This document shows, piece by piece, positions 33,959-42,612 of a stretch of DNA of 64,000 nt. The stretch comes from Chthonobacter albigriseus (GTDB taxonomy: Bacteria; Pseudomonadota; Alphaproteobacteria; Rhizobiales; Pleomorphomonadaceae): the NCBI RefSeq assembly GCF_013839445.1, contig NZ_JACDIT010000001.1, positions 1,591,935 to 1,655,934 of the forward strand, written 5' to 3'. Under the pieces are notes generated by a model, which saw only the letters and a list, made by a program, of their open reading frames with translations, was not told where the DNA came from and did no database searches. How positions within the stretch are numbered: position 1 is the first letter of the stretch; every line of letters begins with the position of its first letter. A program made the translations under genes and the position numbers.

Positions 33959-33983
33959 CCGGCCGGGCCTCCAGCCCGGCCGG
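33959..33983 (+). terminator. Intercistronic stem-loop between dctP and dctQ (second TRAP)
   Basis: CCGGCCGGGC and GCCCGGCCGG form a perfect 10-bp GC stem with loop CTCCA, 24 bases after the dctP stop and 21 before dctQ. There is no U-tract. It is the clearest of the binding-protein-gene stem-loops in this window. Confidence 0.6.
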
Positions 33984-34004
33984 ACCACCGGAGAAGACCC
34001 CACG

Positions 34005-34595
34005 ATGACCCTCGACGACCAACCGCGACCCGTGGCGGCCGACGAACCGCAGGATCCGTTGTCGGCAGCGCTGATGCCGCTCGCGCCGATCTTCGCCGCC
34101 GGATTCCTTCTCGTCACGGTCTTCAGCTTCTACGAAGTCGTGATGCGCTACGTCTTCAACGCACCCACCAACTGGGTGCACGAGACGACGATCGCCCTGA
34201 CGGCGCTCTGCTTTGCCTACGGCGGCGCCTACTGCCTGGCGACGGACCGGCACATCAGGGTCGTCCTGCTCTACGAATGGGTGTCGCCCGCAACGCGGCG
34301 GATCCTCGACATCGCCATCAGCCTCATCGGTGCGGCCTCCTGCGGTCTGATGGCATGGGCAGCCTTCAGTCTCGCCCAGAAGGCGTTCTACATGCCCGGC
34401 GGCCAGTTCCGGATCGAAACGAGCGGCAGCGCCTGGAATCCGCCGACGCCTGCCATCGTCAAGGGCACCCTTTTCGTCCTCCTCTGCGTCATGTGCGTGC
34501 AGTTCCTCCTGCAGGCGGTGTGGCACATCCGTCGCGACCCGTTCATAGACGCCCACCACGGCATCCCCGGAGAGGGGCGGTTCGACGATGTTTGA
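34005..34595 (+). CDS. TRAP transporter small permease (DctQ), second system
   Basis: This 196-residue protein has four membrane spans. The DctQ motif VMRYVFNAPTNWVHETTIAL (about residues 46-65) and the post-span CLATDRHIRVVLL are present. It overlaps the start of dctM by eight bases. Compared with the other DctQ here, its C-terminus is longer and polar (HIRRDPFIDAHHGIPGEGRF). Confidence 0.88.
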   Translation: MTLDDQPRPVAADEPQDPLSAALMPLAPIFAAGFLLVTVFSFYEVVMRYVFNAPTNWVHETTIALTALCFAYGGAYCLATDRHIRVVLLYEWVSPATRRILDIAISLIGAASCGLMAWAAFSLAQKAFYMPGGQFRIETSGSAWNPPTPAIVKGTLFVLLCVMCVQFLLQAVWHIRRDPFIDAHHGIPGEGRFDDV

Positions 34596-35904
34596 CCTCC
34601 AGGCGCTTGGGATCGGCGGCGGCAGCCTCGCCATGTTCGGATTGCTGCTGCTGCTCCTCGTGACCGGCATGCAGCTCGCCTTCGTGACCATCCTGGTCGC
34701 GCTGATCTTCGCGCTCGGCTGGTTCGGCCCCATGGCGGTGCCCATTGTCACCACGCGAATCTATTCATTCCTCACGCAATACGTCTTCGTCTCCGTGCCG
34801 ATGTTCGTGCTGATGGCGTCGGTGCTCGACCGCTCGGGTATCGCCCGCGACCTGTTCGATGCCATGCGGCTGTTCGCCGGCCGGATCCGCGGCGGCGTCG
34901 GTGTCCAGACCCTTCTGGTCGCGGTGGTGCTGGCTGCGATGTCCGGCATCATCGGCGGCGAGATCGTCCTGCTCGGCCTGCTCGCCTTGCCCCAGATGCT
35001 CCGCCTCGGCTACGACCGCCGGCTCGCCATCGGCATCGTCTGCGCCGGCGGCGCGCTCGGCACCATGATCCCGCCCTCCATCGTGCTGATCATCTACGGC
35101 CTGTCCGCCAACGTCTCCATCGGCGAGCTTTTCACGGCCTCCTTCGTGCCCGGCCTGCTGCTCGCCGGGCTCTACATCGCCTATGTGCTGATTCTGGGCC
35201 TCATCGCCCCGCACAAGGTCCCCGTCCCGGACCGCACCGTGAAGGTGGACAGGGCCGAGAAGCTGCGGCTCCTCAAGGGGCTCGTGCTCCCGCTTCTCGT
35301 GGTTGTCTTCGTTCTCGGGTCGATCTACGGCGGCATCGCCTCCGTGACCGAGGCGTCCGCGATCGGCGTCGTCGGCGTCGTGCTGTCGACGATCCTGCGC
35401 GGCGAGTTCTCGTTCCGCATGATGATGGACGCCGCGCTGCAGACGCTCCGCACCTGCGGCATGATCGTCTGGATCGGCGTCGGGGCCACCGCCCTCATCG
35501 GCGTCTACAACCTGATGGGCGGCATCGACTTCATCAAGGAACTGCTCCTCGGCGTCTCGGACACCCCGATCGTCATCATCCTGGTGATGATGCTGATCCT
35601 GGGCGTGCTGGGGATGTTCCTGGACTGGGTGGGCATCGCGCTGCTGACCATCCCTATCTTCGTGCCGATCGTCGTCTCGCTCGGATACGACCCGATCTGG
35701 TTCGGCGTGCTGTTCTCGCTCAACATGCAGGTATCATTTCTGTCGCCGCCCTTCGGCCCGGCCGCCTTCTACCTCAAGAGCGTGGCCCCGCCCGACATTT
35801 CGCTGGGGACGATCTTCCGCTCGCTGGTTCCGTTCATCGGTCTGCAGCTGGTCGCCCTGGCGCTGGTCATCATGTTCCCGTCGCTGGCTCTCTGGTACCG
35901 CTGA
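34588..35904 (+). CDS. TRAP transporter large permease (DctM), second system
   Basis: This 438-residue multi-span permease has DctM features VSVPMFVLMASVLDRSGIAR, SGIIGGEIVLLGLLALPQML, IPPSIVLIIYGLSANVSIGE, GGIASVTEASAIGVVGVVL and FLSPPFGPAAFYLKS. It couples Na+ to import of the DctP ligand. It ends the TRAP operon, 107 bp before a two-component regulator gene on the same strand. Whether that pair controls the TRAP or the MoxR operon is not evident. Confidence 0.9.
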   Translation: MFDLQALGIGGGSLAMFGLLLLLLVTGMQLAFVTILVALIFALGWFGPMAVPIVTTRIYSFLTQYVFVSVPMFVLMASVLDRSGIARDLFDAMRLFAGRIRGGVGVQTLLVAVVLAAMSGIIGGEIVLLGLLALPQMLRLGYDRRLAIGIVCAGGALGTMIPPSIVLIIYGLSANVSIGELFTASFVPGLLLAGLYIAYVLILGLIAPHKVPVPDRTVKVDRAEKLRLLKGLVLPLLVVVFVLGSIYGGIASVTEASAIGVVGVVLSTILRGEFSFRMMMDAALQTLRTCGMIVWIGVGATALIGVYNLMGGIDFIKELLLGVSDTPIVIILVMMLILGVLGMFLDWVGIALLTIPIFVPIVVSLGYDPIWFGVLFSLNMQVSFLSPPFGPAAFYLKSVAPPDISLGTIFRSLVPFIGLQLVALALVIMFPSLALWYR

Positions 35905-35961
35905 GCAGCGGGCCGGCGCGCTCCGGCTCGTGCCCGGACGGTGTCGGGATCTGCAGGCCGA

Positions 35962-35976
35962 GAGCCATTTTGGCTC
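35962..35976. promoter_or_regulatory. Dyad upstream of the NarL-type regulator gene
   Basis: GAGCCA-TTT-TGGCTC is a perfect inverted repeat ending 35 bases before the response-regulator start. It may be an operator for autoregulation or a small hairpin in the leader. Nothing else links it to a known factor. Confidence 0.35.
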
Positions 35977-36011
35977 ATTGTGCGGCCGCGCGGTCGCTGT
36001 ATCGTCGGGCG

Positions 36012-36647
36012 ATGTCCTTGATCCGCATTCTGCTCGTCGATGATCATCCGATTGTCCGCGAGGGTTATCGACGGCTGCTGGGCGGCCAACCGGGTATGGC
36101 GGTCGTGGCGGAAGCCGGCGACGGCAGGGCGGCGCTCGCCGCTTTCCTGGAGCACGCGCCCGACATCGTGCTGATGGACCTGTCGATGCCCGGCACCGGA
36201 GGGCTGCCCGCCCTGGAGGCGATCCTCGCCCGCGATCCCCAGGCGCGCGCCATCGTCGTCTCCATGCACCAGGGCGCGATCTTCGCCCAACGCGCCATCG
36301 CCGCGGGCGCCCGCGGCTTCATCTCCAAGAGCAGCCCTCCGGAGGAACTGGTCCGCGCCATCGACACGGTCATGGCCGGGCGGCGGGTGCTGTCGTCCGA
36401 CATGGCGCAGGAGATCGCCCACACCTCGCTCAGCGGCGACGAGGTTGCGACGCTCACGCCCCGCGAGCGGGAGATCCTGACGATGCTGGCCCGCGGCATG
36501 AACGGCCGCTCCATCGCCCGCAGCCTCGGACTGTCGTCGAAAACCGTCCAGAACAACCTGTCCCAGATCCGGGCGAAGCTGAACGCCTCGGGCGACGCCG
36601 ATCTCGTGCTGAAGGCGCAGCGGGCCGGCCTGGCCGAGGCGCCATGA
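36012..36647 (+). CDS. NarL/FixJ-type response regulator (MoxX-like)
   Basis: This 211-residue regulator has a receiver domain with D10, D11, phosphoacceptor D56 (VLMDLSMPG), S84 and K106 (FISKSS), and a LuxR-type helix-turn-helix (LTPREREILTMLARGMNGRS, SKTVQNNLSQIRAKL). The ATG at 36012 fits the receiver start; an upstream in-frame ATG at 35970 would run through the dyad. It overlaps the kinase gene by four bases, so the two form one two-component system. NarL-type regulators of this kind (MoxX/MxaB) control methanol oxidation genes in methylotrophs, and the downstream MoxR operon makes this comparison apt. Confidence 0.85.
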   Translation: MSLIRILLVDDHPIVREGYRRLLGGQPGMAVVAEAGDGRAALAAFLEHAPDIVLMDLSMPGTGGLPALEAILARDPQARAIVVSMHQGAIFAQRAIAAGARGFISKSSPPEELVRAIDTVMAGRRVLSSDMAQEIAHTSLSGDEVATLTPREREILTMLARGMNGRSIARSLGLSSKTVQNNLSQIRAKLNASGDADLVLKAQRAGLAEAP

Positions 36648-37972
36648 TCCGCGGGCTCCTGCCTCAGCTCGTTCTGCGGATGCTGCTGGCCGGGTTGGCC
36701 ACGGTCGTCTTCGCGGCGGGCTGGGTGCTGTGGGACACCGCCCGTGCGGCGCGGCGCGATGCCGAGCAGACCGCGCAGCGGGTCGCGGTGGCGATCGATG
36801 CCCGCCCGGACTTCATCGGCCTCGCCTTCGGCGGCGTCGCACCCACGCCCGTCTTCCGGGATTGGCAGGCATTCCCCGCTTGGACGCTGATCGCACCGGG
36901 GATCTGCGTCGAGTTCGGCGGCGAGGATCGGCCGAGCCACCGCCGGTGCGGCCCCTATGTCGTCTCCGACACGGCCGTGCCGGACTGGTTCGTCTGGCTC
37001 TCGCAGGCCACCGGGTTGGTGCCCGACCCTGTCACCGTACCGGTGCGGACGCGCTTCATCTCCGACGGCCGGGTGACGGCCTTCGCGGATGCCGCGGTGA
37101 TAACGGCCCGCGCCTGGGAACGCGCCGGCGACCTGATGCGCGTGGCGATCGGCATGGCCGTGGCCGGCGCGATCCTCACCGGGCTGGTGGTCGCGCGCCT
37201 GCTCGCGCCGTTCCGCACCATTCTGCAGGGGATCGAGCGCCTCCAGCACGGCGACTTTTCCCGACGCCAGCAGCGGCTGCACGTGGCCGAGTTCGACCGG
37301 CTCAGCCTGGCGCTGAACGAAACCGCGGCCGCCCTGCAGGACGCCCGTGACGCACGGACGGAGCTGACGCGCCGCCTGTTCACCGTGCAGGAGAGCGAGC
37401 GCCGCGCGCTTGCCCGTGAACTCCACGACGAGTTCGGCCAGTGCCTGACCGCGACCCGCGCACTCGCCGCGGCGATTTCCCAGTCGGGAGAGCGCACAGC
37501 CGGTGACGGCGAGCGTATCGCCGAGATCAGCGGCCAGATGATGGATAGCCTCCGGGCGGAGTTGTCCCGCCTGCGGCCGCCGGATCTCGACGAGCTCGGC
37601 CTCAGCCCGGCGCTGAATCGCCTCGTCGCCGACTGGCGCAACCGGTTGCCGTCCGTGCGCTTCGTGATGGACCTCAAGGGCGATCTCGATACGGTCTCCG
37701 ACGAACTGGCCCTCAGTCTTTATCGCATCGCGCAGGAATGCCTGACCAACGCAATCCGGCATGGATCGCCCGCCACCGTCACGCTCGTCCTGGAGGTGAC
37801 GGAGGACATCCTCCTCTCCGTCACCGACGACGGCGGCACGCGGGCCGGTTCGCCTGCCGGCGACGGCTTCGGCCTCCTCGGAATCCAGGAGCGGGTCGGC
37901 GCGCTTGGCGGCCAGTTCTCCCTCGAGCCTGCCGAGAACGGCATGCGTGCCGTCACCAGGCTGCCGAAATAG
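36644..37972 (+). CDS. Sensor histidine kinase, HisKA_3 type (MoxY-like)
   Basis: This 442-residue kinase has two membrane spans (about 10-30 and 165-188) enclosing a roughly 135-residue periplasmic sensor region with a Cys pair (C88, C102), a HAMP linker (about 186-235), the dimerisation/phosphoacceptor helix SERRALARELHDEFGQCL (H261) and an ATPase domain with QECLTNAIRHG (N369) and GFGLLGIQERVGALGG. It phosphorylates the NarL-type partner encoded just upstream. The periplasmic domain is not one I recognise. Confidence 0.85.
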   Translation: MIRGLLPQLVLRMLLAGLATVVFAAGWVLWDTARAARRDAEQTAQRVAVAIDARPDFIGLAFGGVAPTPVFRDWQAFPAWTLIAPGICVEFGGEDRPSHRRCGPYVVSDTAVPDWFVWLSQATGLVPDPVTVPVRTRFISDGRVTAFADAAVITARAWERAGDLMRVAIGMAVAGAILTGLVVARLLAPFRTILQGIERLQHGDFSRRQQRLHVAEFDRLSLALNETAAALQDARDARTELTRRLFTVQESERRALARELHDEFGQCLTATRALAAAISQSGERTAGDGERIAEISGQMMDSLRAELSRLRPPDLDELGLSPALNRLVADWRNRLPSVRFVMDLKGDLDTVSDELALSLYRIAQECLTNAIRHGSPATVTLVLEVTEDILLSVTDDGGTRAGSPAGDGFGLLGIQERVGALGGQFSLEPAENGMRAVTRLPK

Positions 37973-38070
37973 ATTGCGACCCGGGTGATCTTCCCGGCTG
38001 CTCCGGGATGCCGTCTCTGGCGTCGGCCGGCGCGGCGAGCCATGCTCCGGACACTCAGGAGGTCGTCCGC

Positions 38071-39021
38071 ATGAATCACATGGCACACCCGATCGCGCGC
38101 CTCGGCACGGAGGTCGCCGCCGGCCTCGTCGGTCACGAGGTGATGGTCGAGCGCCTGCTGGTCGCTCTCCTCGCCGGAGGTCACGTCCTGATCGAAGGAC
38201 CGCCCGGCATCGCCAAGACCCGCGCCGTCAAGCGGCTGGCGGCCTACCTCCCCGGGAGCCATGCGCGGATCCAGTGCACGCCGGACCTGATGCCTTCCGA
38301 CCTCACCGGCACCCAGGTGTACCGGCCGGAGACGGGATCCTTCGACTTCGTGCCGGGCCCTCTCTTCCATTCCCTCGTGCTCGTCGACGAGATCAACCGC
38401 GCGCCGCCGAAGGTGCAGTCCGCGCTCTTGGAGGCCATGGCCGAAAGCCAGGTGACCTCCTCCGGCGTGACCCGCCGCCTGCCGGATCCCTTCATGGTCG
38501 TCGCGACCCAGAATCCGATCGAGCACGAAGGCACCTTCCCGCTGCCCGAAGCCCAGATGGACCGCTTTCTGCTGCACATCTCGCTCGGCCTGCCGCTCGC
38601 CGATCAGGAGCGCGCGATCCTCGATCTGGTTGCCGCAGAACGGATCGCGCCGCCGACGGCAGAAGCCGAGCCGATGTCCGTCGACACCATCCACCGTGCC
38701 CGGCTGGAGGCTGCCGGCGTGCACCTGTCGCCGGCGCTCAAGGACTTCATCGTCCGCCTCGTGATGGCCTCTCGACCCGGCGGCGCGGTCGCCGAATGGG
38801 TGGAGCACGCCATCTCGCCGCGCGGCACACTGGCCCTGGCCGCCGCCGTCCAGGCTCGAGCCTGGCTGCAGGGTCGCGACTATGGCCTGCCCGAGGACGT
38901 CGTCGCGCTCGCGCCCGACGCGCTGGCGCATCGGCTGATCCCCACCTGGGCGGCCAACGCCGAAGGGCGGACCGGCCGAAGTCTCGTCGCCGACATCCTG
39001 CGGACCGTGGAGCCATGGTGA
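38071..39021 (+). CDS. MoxR-type AAA+ ATPase
   Basis: This 316-residue AAA ATPase has Walker A EGPPGIAKTRAVK, Walker B SLVLVDEINRAPPKVQSALL, sensor 1 VATQNPIEHEGTFPLPEAQM and sensor/Arg finger DRFLLHI. MoxR proteins work as chaperones with VWA-domain partners, inserting metals or maturing enzymes such as methanol dehydrogenase. AGGAGG lies 8 bases before the ATG. It begins a run of seven overlapping genes with the mxaR-S-A-C-K-L / Bat layout. Confidence 0.9.
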   Translation: MNHMAHPIARLGTEVAAGLVGHEVMVERLLVALLAGGHVLIEGPPGIAKTRAVKRLAAYLPGSHARIQCTPDLMPSDLTGTQVYRPETGSFDFVPGPLFHSLVLVDEINRAPPKVQSALLEAMAESQVTSSGVTRRLPDPFMVVATQNPIEHEGTFPLPEAQMDRFLLHISLGLPLADQERAILDLVAAERIAPPTAEAEPMSVDTIHRARLEAAGVHLSPALKDFIVRLVMASRPGGAVAEWVEHAISPRGTLALAAAVQARAWLQGRDYGLPEDVVALAPDALAHRLIPTWAANAEGRTGRSLVADILRTVEPW

Positions 39022-39854
39022 CGGGGCCGCTGGACCGGCCCGGCATCCGCCTGACTGCGCCGGAACTGATCGCACTGCGGGAGACCGGCCTTGCCACGGG
39101 TCGCCATCGCCCGGCGACCCGGCGGCCCGGCGCGGTGCCCGCCAAACCGCCCGGAGCGGGTATCGACCTGCGCGAGATCAGGGCCTTCGTGGACGGCGAC
39201 GACGCCCGCCGCATCGACCCCGCCGCGACGGCCCGCACTGGTCTGCCGCACATCCGCAGCTTCCACGAGGACCGCGACGACACGGTGCTGCTGATCGCGG
39301 ACTTCCGTCCCGCGATGCTGTGGGGCACCAGGACCGCCCTGCGCTCGGTGCGCGGCGCGCGCGCCGTCGCCGAGCGTGGCTGGCGGGCTGTCGCCCGTGG
39401 CGCATCCGTCTCCGCCATGGGCATCGACGCGGTCGGCGTGTCCAGCCTGCCGCTCGGCGCAGGCGCCGCGCACATGAACCGGATCGCCTGGATGCTGGCG
39501 AGCCTGCACGACCGCGCGCTCTCGGCCCGAAGGGAGACCCCGGATCTTGCCGCCGCGCTCACCCGTGCCGCGAGCCTTGCCCCGCCCGGCGCGGAGGTGG
39601 TCCTGGCGGCCGGGGCGGACAGCATTGCCGCCGCCGACGAGCCGGCGCTCGCCCGCCTCGCGCGTCGGCGTCGCGTGACGCTGCTGCTGCCGCTCGACCC
39701 CGCCGAAATCGCGCCGCCTGCCGCGCCGGTGCCGATCCGCTGCGGCCCGCTCGGCCGGGTAGCGAGGCTGGTCGCTTTCGACCCCGTGCCGCTCGCCCGG
39801 CACCTGCGGACCCTCAACGTCATGCTCGAGATCGTCACCGATGACACAGGCTGA
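39015..39854 (+). CDS. DUF58-domain protein (MxaS-like)
   Basis: This 279-residue protein contains the DUF58 motif DGDDARRIDPAATARTGLPH, with RSFHEDRDDTVLLIADFRPA immediately after (about residues 60-105), where the usual W of RIDW is P. DUF58 proteins accompany MoxR ATPases. The second half (about 155-270) is an Ala-rich, VWA-like fold. It overlaps moxR by seven bases. It is probably cytoplasmic or membrane-associated and part of the maturation machine. Confidence 0.82.
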   Translation: MVTGPLDRPGIRLTAPELIALRETGLATGRHRPATRRPGAVPAKPPGAGIDLREIRAFVDGDDARRIDPAATARTGLPHIRSFHEDRDDTVLLIADFRPAMLWGTRTALRSVRGARAVAERGWRAVARGASVSAMGIDAVGVSSLPLGAGAAHMNRIAWMLASLHDRALSARRETPDLAAALTRAASLAPPGAEVVLAAGADSIAAADEPALARLARRRRVTLLLPLDPAEIAPPAAPVPIRCGPLGRVARLVAFDPVPLARHLRTLNVMLEIVTDDTG

Positions 39855-40182
39855 GCTGATCCAGGCCCTTCCGGCGGGGCGATTGCCACCGTCGCTGATC
39901 GAGCTCGGCGCGGCCGATCTGCTCGCCCTGTTCGGCGTCGGGTTGGTCCTCGGTGCCATCCTGGCTGCCATCCTCGCCCCCTTCCTCAAGCGCACGCCGT
40001 CCCGCCGCGCCCGGGTTCGTGCGACCCGCGGTCTTGCCCCGCAGGAACGGGTTCTGGCCGTGGCGAAGCTGCTGGGCGAGATGCCGGAGCCATTGCGGCC
40101 GTCCGCCTACGTCCCCTGGCCGTCGGTCACCGACGCGGAGATCGAGCATGCCGCGATGACGGCGAGGCTGAGACGTCGATGA
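39841..40182 (+). CDS. Small single-span membrane protein of the MoxR operon
   Basis: This 113-residue protein has one clear membrane helix (LLALFGVGLVLGAILAAILA, about 27-46) followed by a basic cytoplasmic stretch (KRTPSRRARVRA) and a soluble C-terminal domain. Its place between DUF58 and the first VWA gene is that of DUF4381/MxaA-type proteins in related operons, but I see no clear match. It overlaps both neighbours. Confidence 0.65.
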   Translation: MTQAELIQALPAGRLPPSLIELGAADLLALFGVGLVLGAILAAILAPFLKRTPSRRARVRATRGLAPQERVLAVAKLLGEMPEPLRPSAYVPWPSVTDAEIEHAAMTARLRRR

Positions 40183-41120
40183 GCTTCGCATTTCCCTGGG
40201 CCCTGCTGCTCTTCCTGCTGCCATGGCTGGCGCGACGCGTCCTGACGGCCCGCTCCGCCGCCGACGCCGCCCTGGTCGTTTCGCAGAGCGCCTTCTCGGC
40301 GGCGTTGCCAGCCGGAGCGCATGGCGGCCGTGTCGGCGCCACGTTGGCCGCCGGCGCCTGGATCGCTCTCGTCCTGTCGCTCGCCGGCCCGCGCTTGCCG
40401 GTGACCACCGACCTCGTCACCGCGTCCGGCCGCGAGATCATCCTGGCGCTCGACCTCTCCGGCAGCATGGTCAAGGAAGACTTCGTCCTCGACGGCAAGC
40501 CGCTGACCCGCCTCGACGCGGTCAAACGCGTCGCCTCCCGCTTCGTCAGGACCCGCAAGGGCGACCGCGTCGGCCTGGTCATCTTCGGCGACCGGGCCTA
40601 TGTCGCCCAGCCCCCCACCTTCGACGTCGCTGCCGTGGCAGGCGCCATCGAGACCGCCCAGATCGGCATCTCCGGCCGCTCGACCGCGATCTCGGACGGC
40701 CTGGGACTGGCCGCCAAGCGCCTGACCGAAAGCGATGCGACCACCAAGGTCGTCGTCCTTCTGTCGGACGGCGTCGACACCTCAGGCAAGGTCCGCGCGA
40801 ACGATGCCGCCGGCCTCGCGGCGCGCCACGGCATCCGGGTGCACACCATCGCCCTCGGCCCGGAGGACCTGGAGAACCAGCCGATGTCCCGCGATGCGGT
40901 GGACGCCGCAACCCTGCGCGCCGTGGCTGAAGCCGGTGGCGGCGAGAGCTTCCGCGTCCGCACCATGGCCGACCTCGACGCGATGGCGGCCTCGCTGGAC
41001 CGGCTGGAGCCCAATCCGATGCGCCGCCCACCGATGCAGGTCTGGCGCGACCTCTGGATGTGGCCCGGTGGCGCGGCCCTCGCCTTCGCCTTGATCCTCG
41101 CCGTGCGGAGGGCTCCATGA
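40179..41120 (+). CDS. VWA-domain protein, BatA/MxaC-like
   Basis: This 313-residue protein is anchored by hydrophobic segments at the N-terminus (about 3-17 and 55-75) and the C-terminus (about 292-310). Between them is a von Willebrand A domain with MIDAS motif DLSGS (about residues 91-95; LALDLSGSMVKEDF) and the later STAISDGLGLA and LLSDGVDTSGK elements. BatA/MxaC proteins bind divalent metal through MIDAS and work with MoxR at the membrane. The stop overlaps the start of the next VWA gene (ATGA). Confidence 0.88.
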   Translation: MSFAFPWALLLFLLPWLARRVLTARSAADAALVVSQSAFSAALPAGAHGGRVGATLAAGAWIALVLSLAGPRLPVTTDLVTASGREIILALDLSGSMVKEDFVLDGKPLTRLDAVKRVASRFVRTRKGDRVGLVIFGDRAYVAQPPTFDVAAVAGAIETAQIGISGRSTAISDGLGLAAKRLTESDATTKVVVLLSDGVDTSGKVRANDAAGLAARHGIRVHTIALGPEDLENQPMSRDAVDAATLRAVAEAGGGESFRVRTMADLDAMAASLDRLEPNPMRRPPMQVWRDLWMWPGGAALAFALILAVRRAP

Positions 41121-42001
41121 GCACCCTCGTTCTGTTGCGGCCCTGGTGGCTGCTGGTCCTTCCCGTCGTGGCCGCCCTGGCGCTCTGGCGCTGGCAGCGC
41201 GGGCCGTCAGCGGGCGGCTGGGAAACGGTGATGCCGCCGGCCATGCTAGCGGCGATGCGGGCGCTCGGCCATCTCAAGGGAGAGACGCGCCGTGGCGGCT
41301 TCGCGCCGGTGGCGGCCGCCGCGATGATCACAGTCGGGCTCGCCGGCCCTGCGGTTCCGCGGAGCGACGCGCCGCTCCTCGCCGAGTCCGGCGCGCTCCT
41401 CGTCGCCATCGACATGTCGCCCTCGGTCGCGAGCGGCCCGGGGCTGGCCGATGCGCAGGCCGCCGCCGCCGACGTCCTGTCGGCGGCAGGTGGCCGTCCC
41501 GTGGGGCTGATCCTGTTTTCCGGCGAAGCCTACGAGGCCGCTGCCCCGACCGCCGATCCGGCGACGCTTGAGAGTCTGATCGCCGTTCTCGGTCCGGAAA
41601 CGATGCCCGGCAAGGGAAGCCGGCCCGCCGCCGCCCTGGCGTTGGCCCGCCAGATGTTCGCGGGCAACCGCGACGCCGATCTCGTCCTGATCTCGGACGG
41701 GGGTGGTCTTGACGACGCCTTCGTCGCCGAAGCGGAACGCCTCGTTGCCGGGGGCGCTCGCCTGTTCGTCCTCACTGTCGATAGCACTGCGGAAGGAGCG
41801 GCCGGTCCCGACCGCCTCGCCGCGCATGCCACCGCCGCCGCCACGGCACTCGATCCGGCCGCAGTGCTCGACCGGCTTTCCGGACCGGGGGCGCTCGGCC
41901 GCGATCCTTCCGTCGCCGCCCTGCGGTTCAGGGACCTCGGACCGCTCGTCGCGGGTTTCGCCCTCGTCCCGCTGGCCGTCCTGTTCCGGAGGCGAGCATG
42001 A
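41117..42001 (+). CDS. Second VWA-domain protein, BatB/MxaL-like
   Basis: This 294-residue membrane-anchored protein has an N-terminal span, a VWA domain with a MIDAS of the form DMSPS (DxSxS kept), LVLISDGGGLDD, and a C-terminal span (LGPLVAGFALVPLAVLF). It pairs naturally with the VWA protein upstream. The domain is shorter than in BatA and rich in Ala and Gly. It overlaps the following gene by four bases. Confidence 0.82.
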   Translation: MSTLVLLRPWWLLVLPVVAALALWRWQRGPSAGGWETVMPPAMLAAMRALGHLKGETRRGGFAPVAAAAMITVGLAGPAVPRSDAPLLAESGALLVAIDMSPSVASGPGLADAQAAAADVLSAAGGRPVGLILFSGEAYEAAAPTADPATLESLIAVLGPETMPGKGSRPAAALALARQMFAGNRDADLVLISDGGGLDDAFVAEAERLVAGGARLFVLTVDSTAEGAAGPDRLAAHATAAATALDPAAVLDRLSGPGALGRDPSVAALRFRDLGPLVAGFALVPLAVLFRRRA

Positions 42002-42612
42002 ACAGGACGATGCTTGTCGCCCTTGCCGGTCTCGCCTGCATCGCCCTCGGAGGCCCCGCCGCCTGGGGTCGCCTGGCGTTCCACCTCGGCCTGCCCGGCG
42101 CTTCGATGATCCTCGATGATCCCGCCGCCCATGGTCTGGCCCTCTATCGCAGCGGCGACTTCGCGGCGGCCGACGCTGCGTTCGAGCGGGCCGGACGCGG
42201 CCAGACCTTCAACCGCGCCCTGACGCTGGCCGCCGTGGGCCGACATTCCCTGTCGGTCGCCTACCTCGACGCCGTGCTCTTCGCAACTCCGGGCGATGCC
42301 GAGGCGCGCCGCGTCCGCGATCTCGTCGACGGAATGGTTGAGAAGACGCGAGGCGAAGGCGTGGTCCCGGGTCGGATCGCAGGTCTCGGCGGCCTCTCGG
42401 TCTCCACGGACACCAATGCGCAGGGCATGCCCAGCACGCCGGATCCGGAATGGAAGAAGCCGATCGAGGCTAGAGGCTTCGTGGCGACCGACGCCTGGCT
42501 GGAGACCATCACCGACGATCCCGGCGAGTTCCTGCGTCTCCGGCTCGAGAAGGAGCACGAACGGCGGGCCGGCCTCGGTCTCGTCCGACCCCTGGAGGGT
42601 GACCCATGGTGA
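41998..42612 (+). CDS. TPR-like membrane-anchored protein (MxaK/BatC-like)
   Basis: This 204-residue protein has an N-terminal signal anchor (MLVALAGLACIALGGPAAW) and a single TPR-like helical pair (HGLALYRSGDFAAADAAFER and TFNRALTLAAVGRHSLSVAY). The C-terminus DDPGEFLRLRLEKEHERR resembles the end of MxaK/BatC-type partners. The middle section (about 125-165) is low in helix and proline-containing. It probably acts in the periplasm as an adaptor. It overlaps the BatD-like gene by seven bases. Confidence 0.65.
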   Translation: MNRTMLVALAGLACIALGGPAAWGRLAFHLGLPGASMILDDPAAHGLALYRSGDFAAADAAFERAGRGQTFNRALTLAAVGRHSLSVAYLDAVLFATPGDAEARRVRDLVDGMVEKTRGEGVVPGRIAGLGGLSVSTDTNAQGMPSTPDPEWKKPIEARGFVATDAWLETITDDPGEFLRLRLEKEHERRAGLGLVRPLEGDPW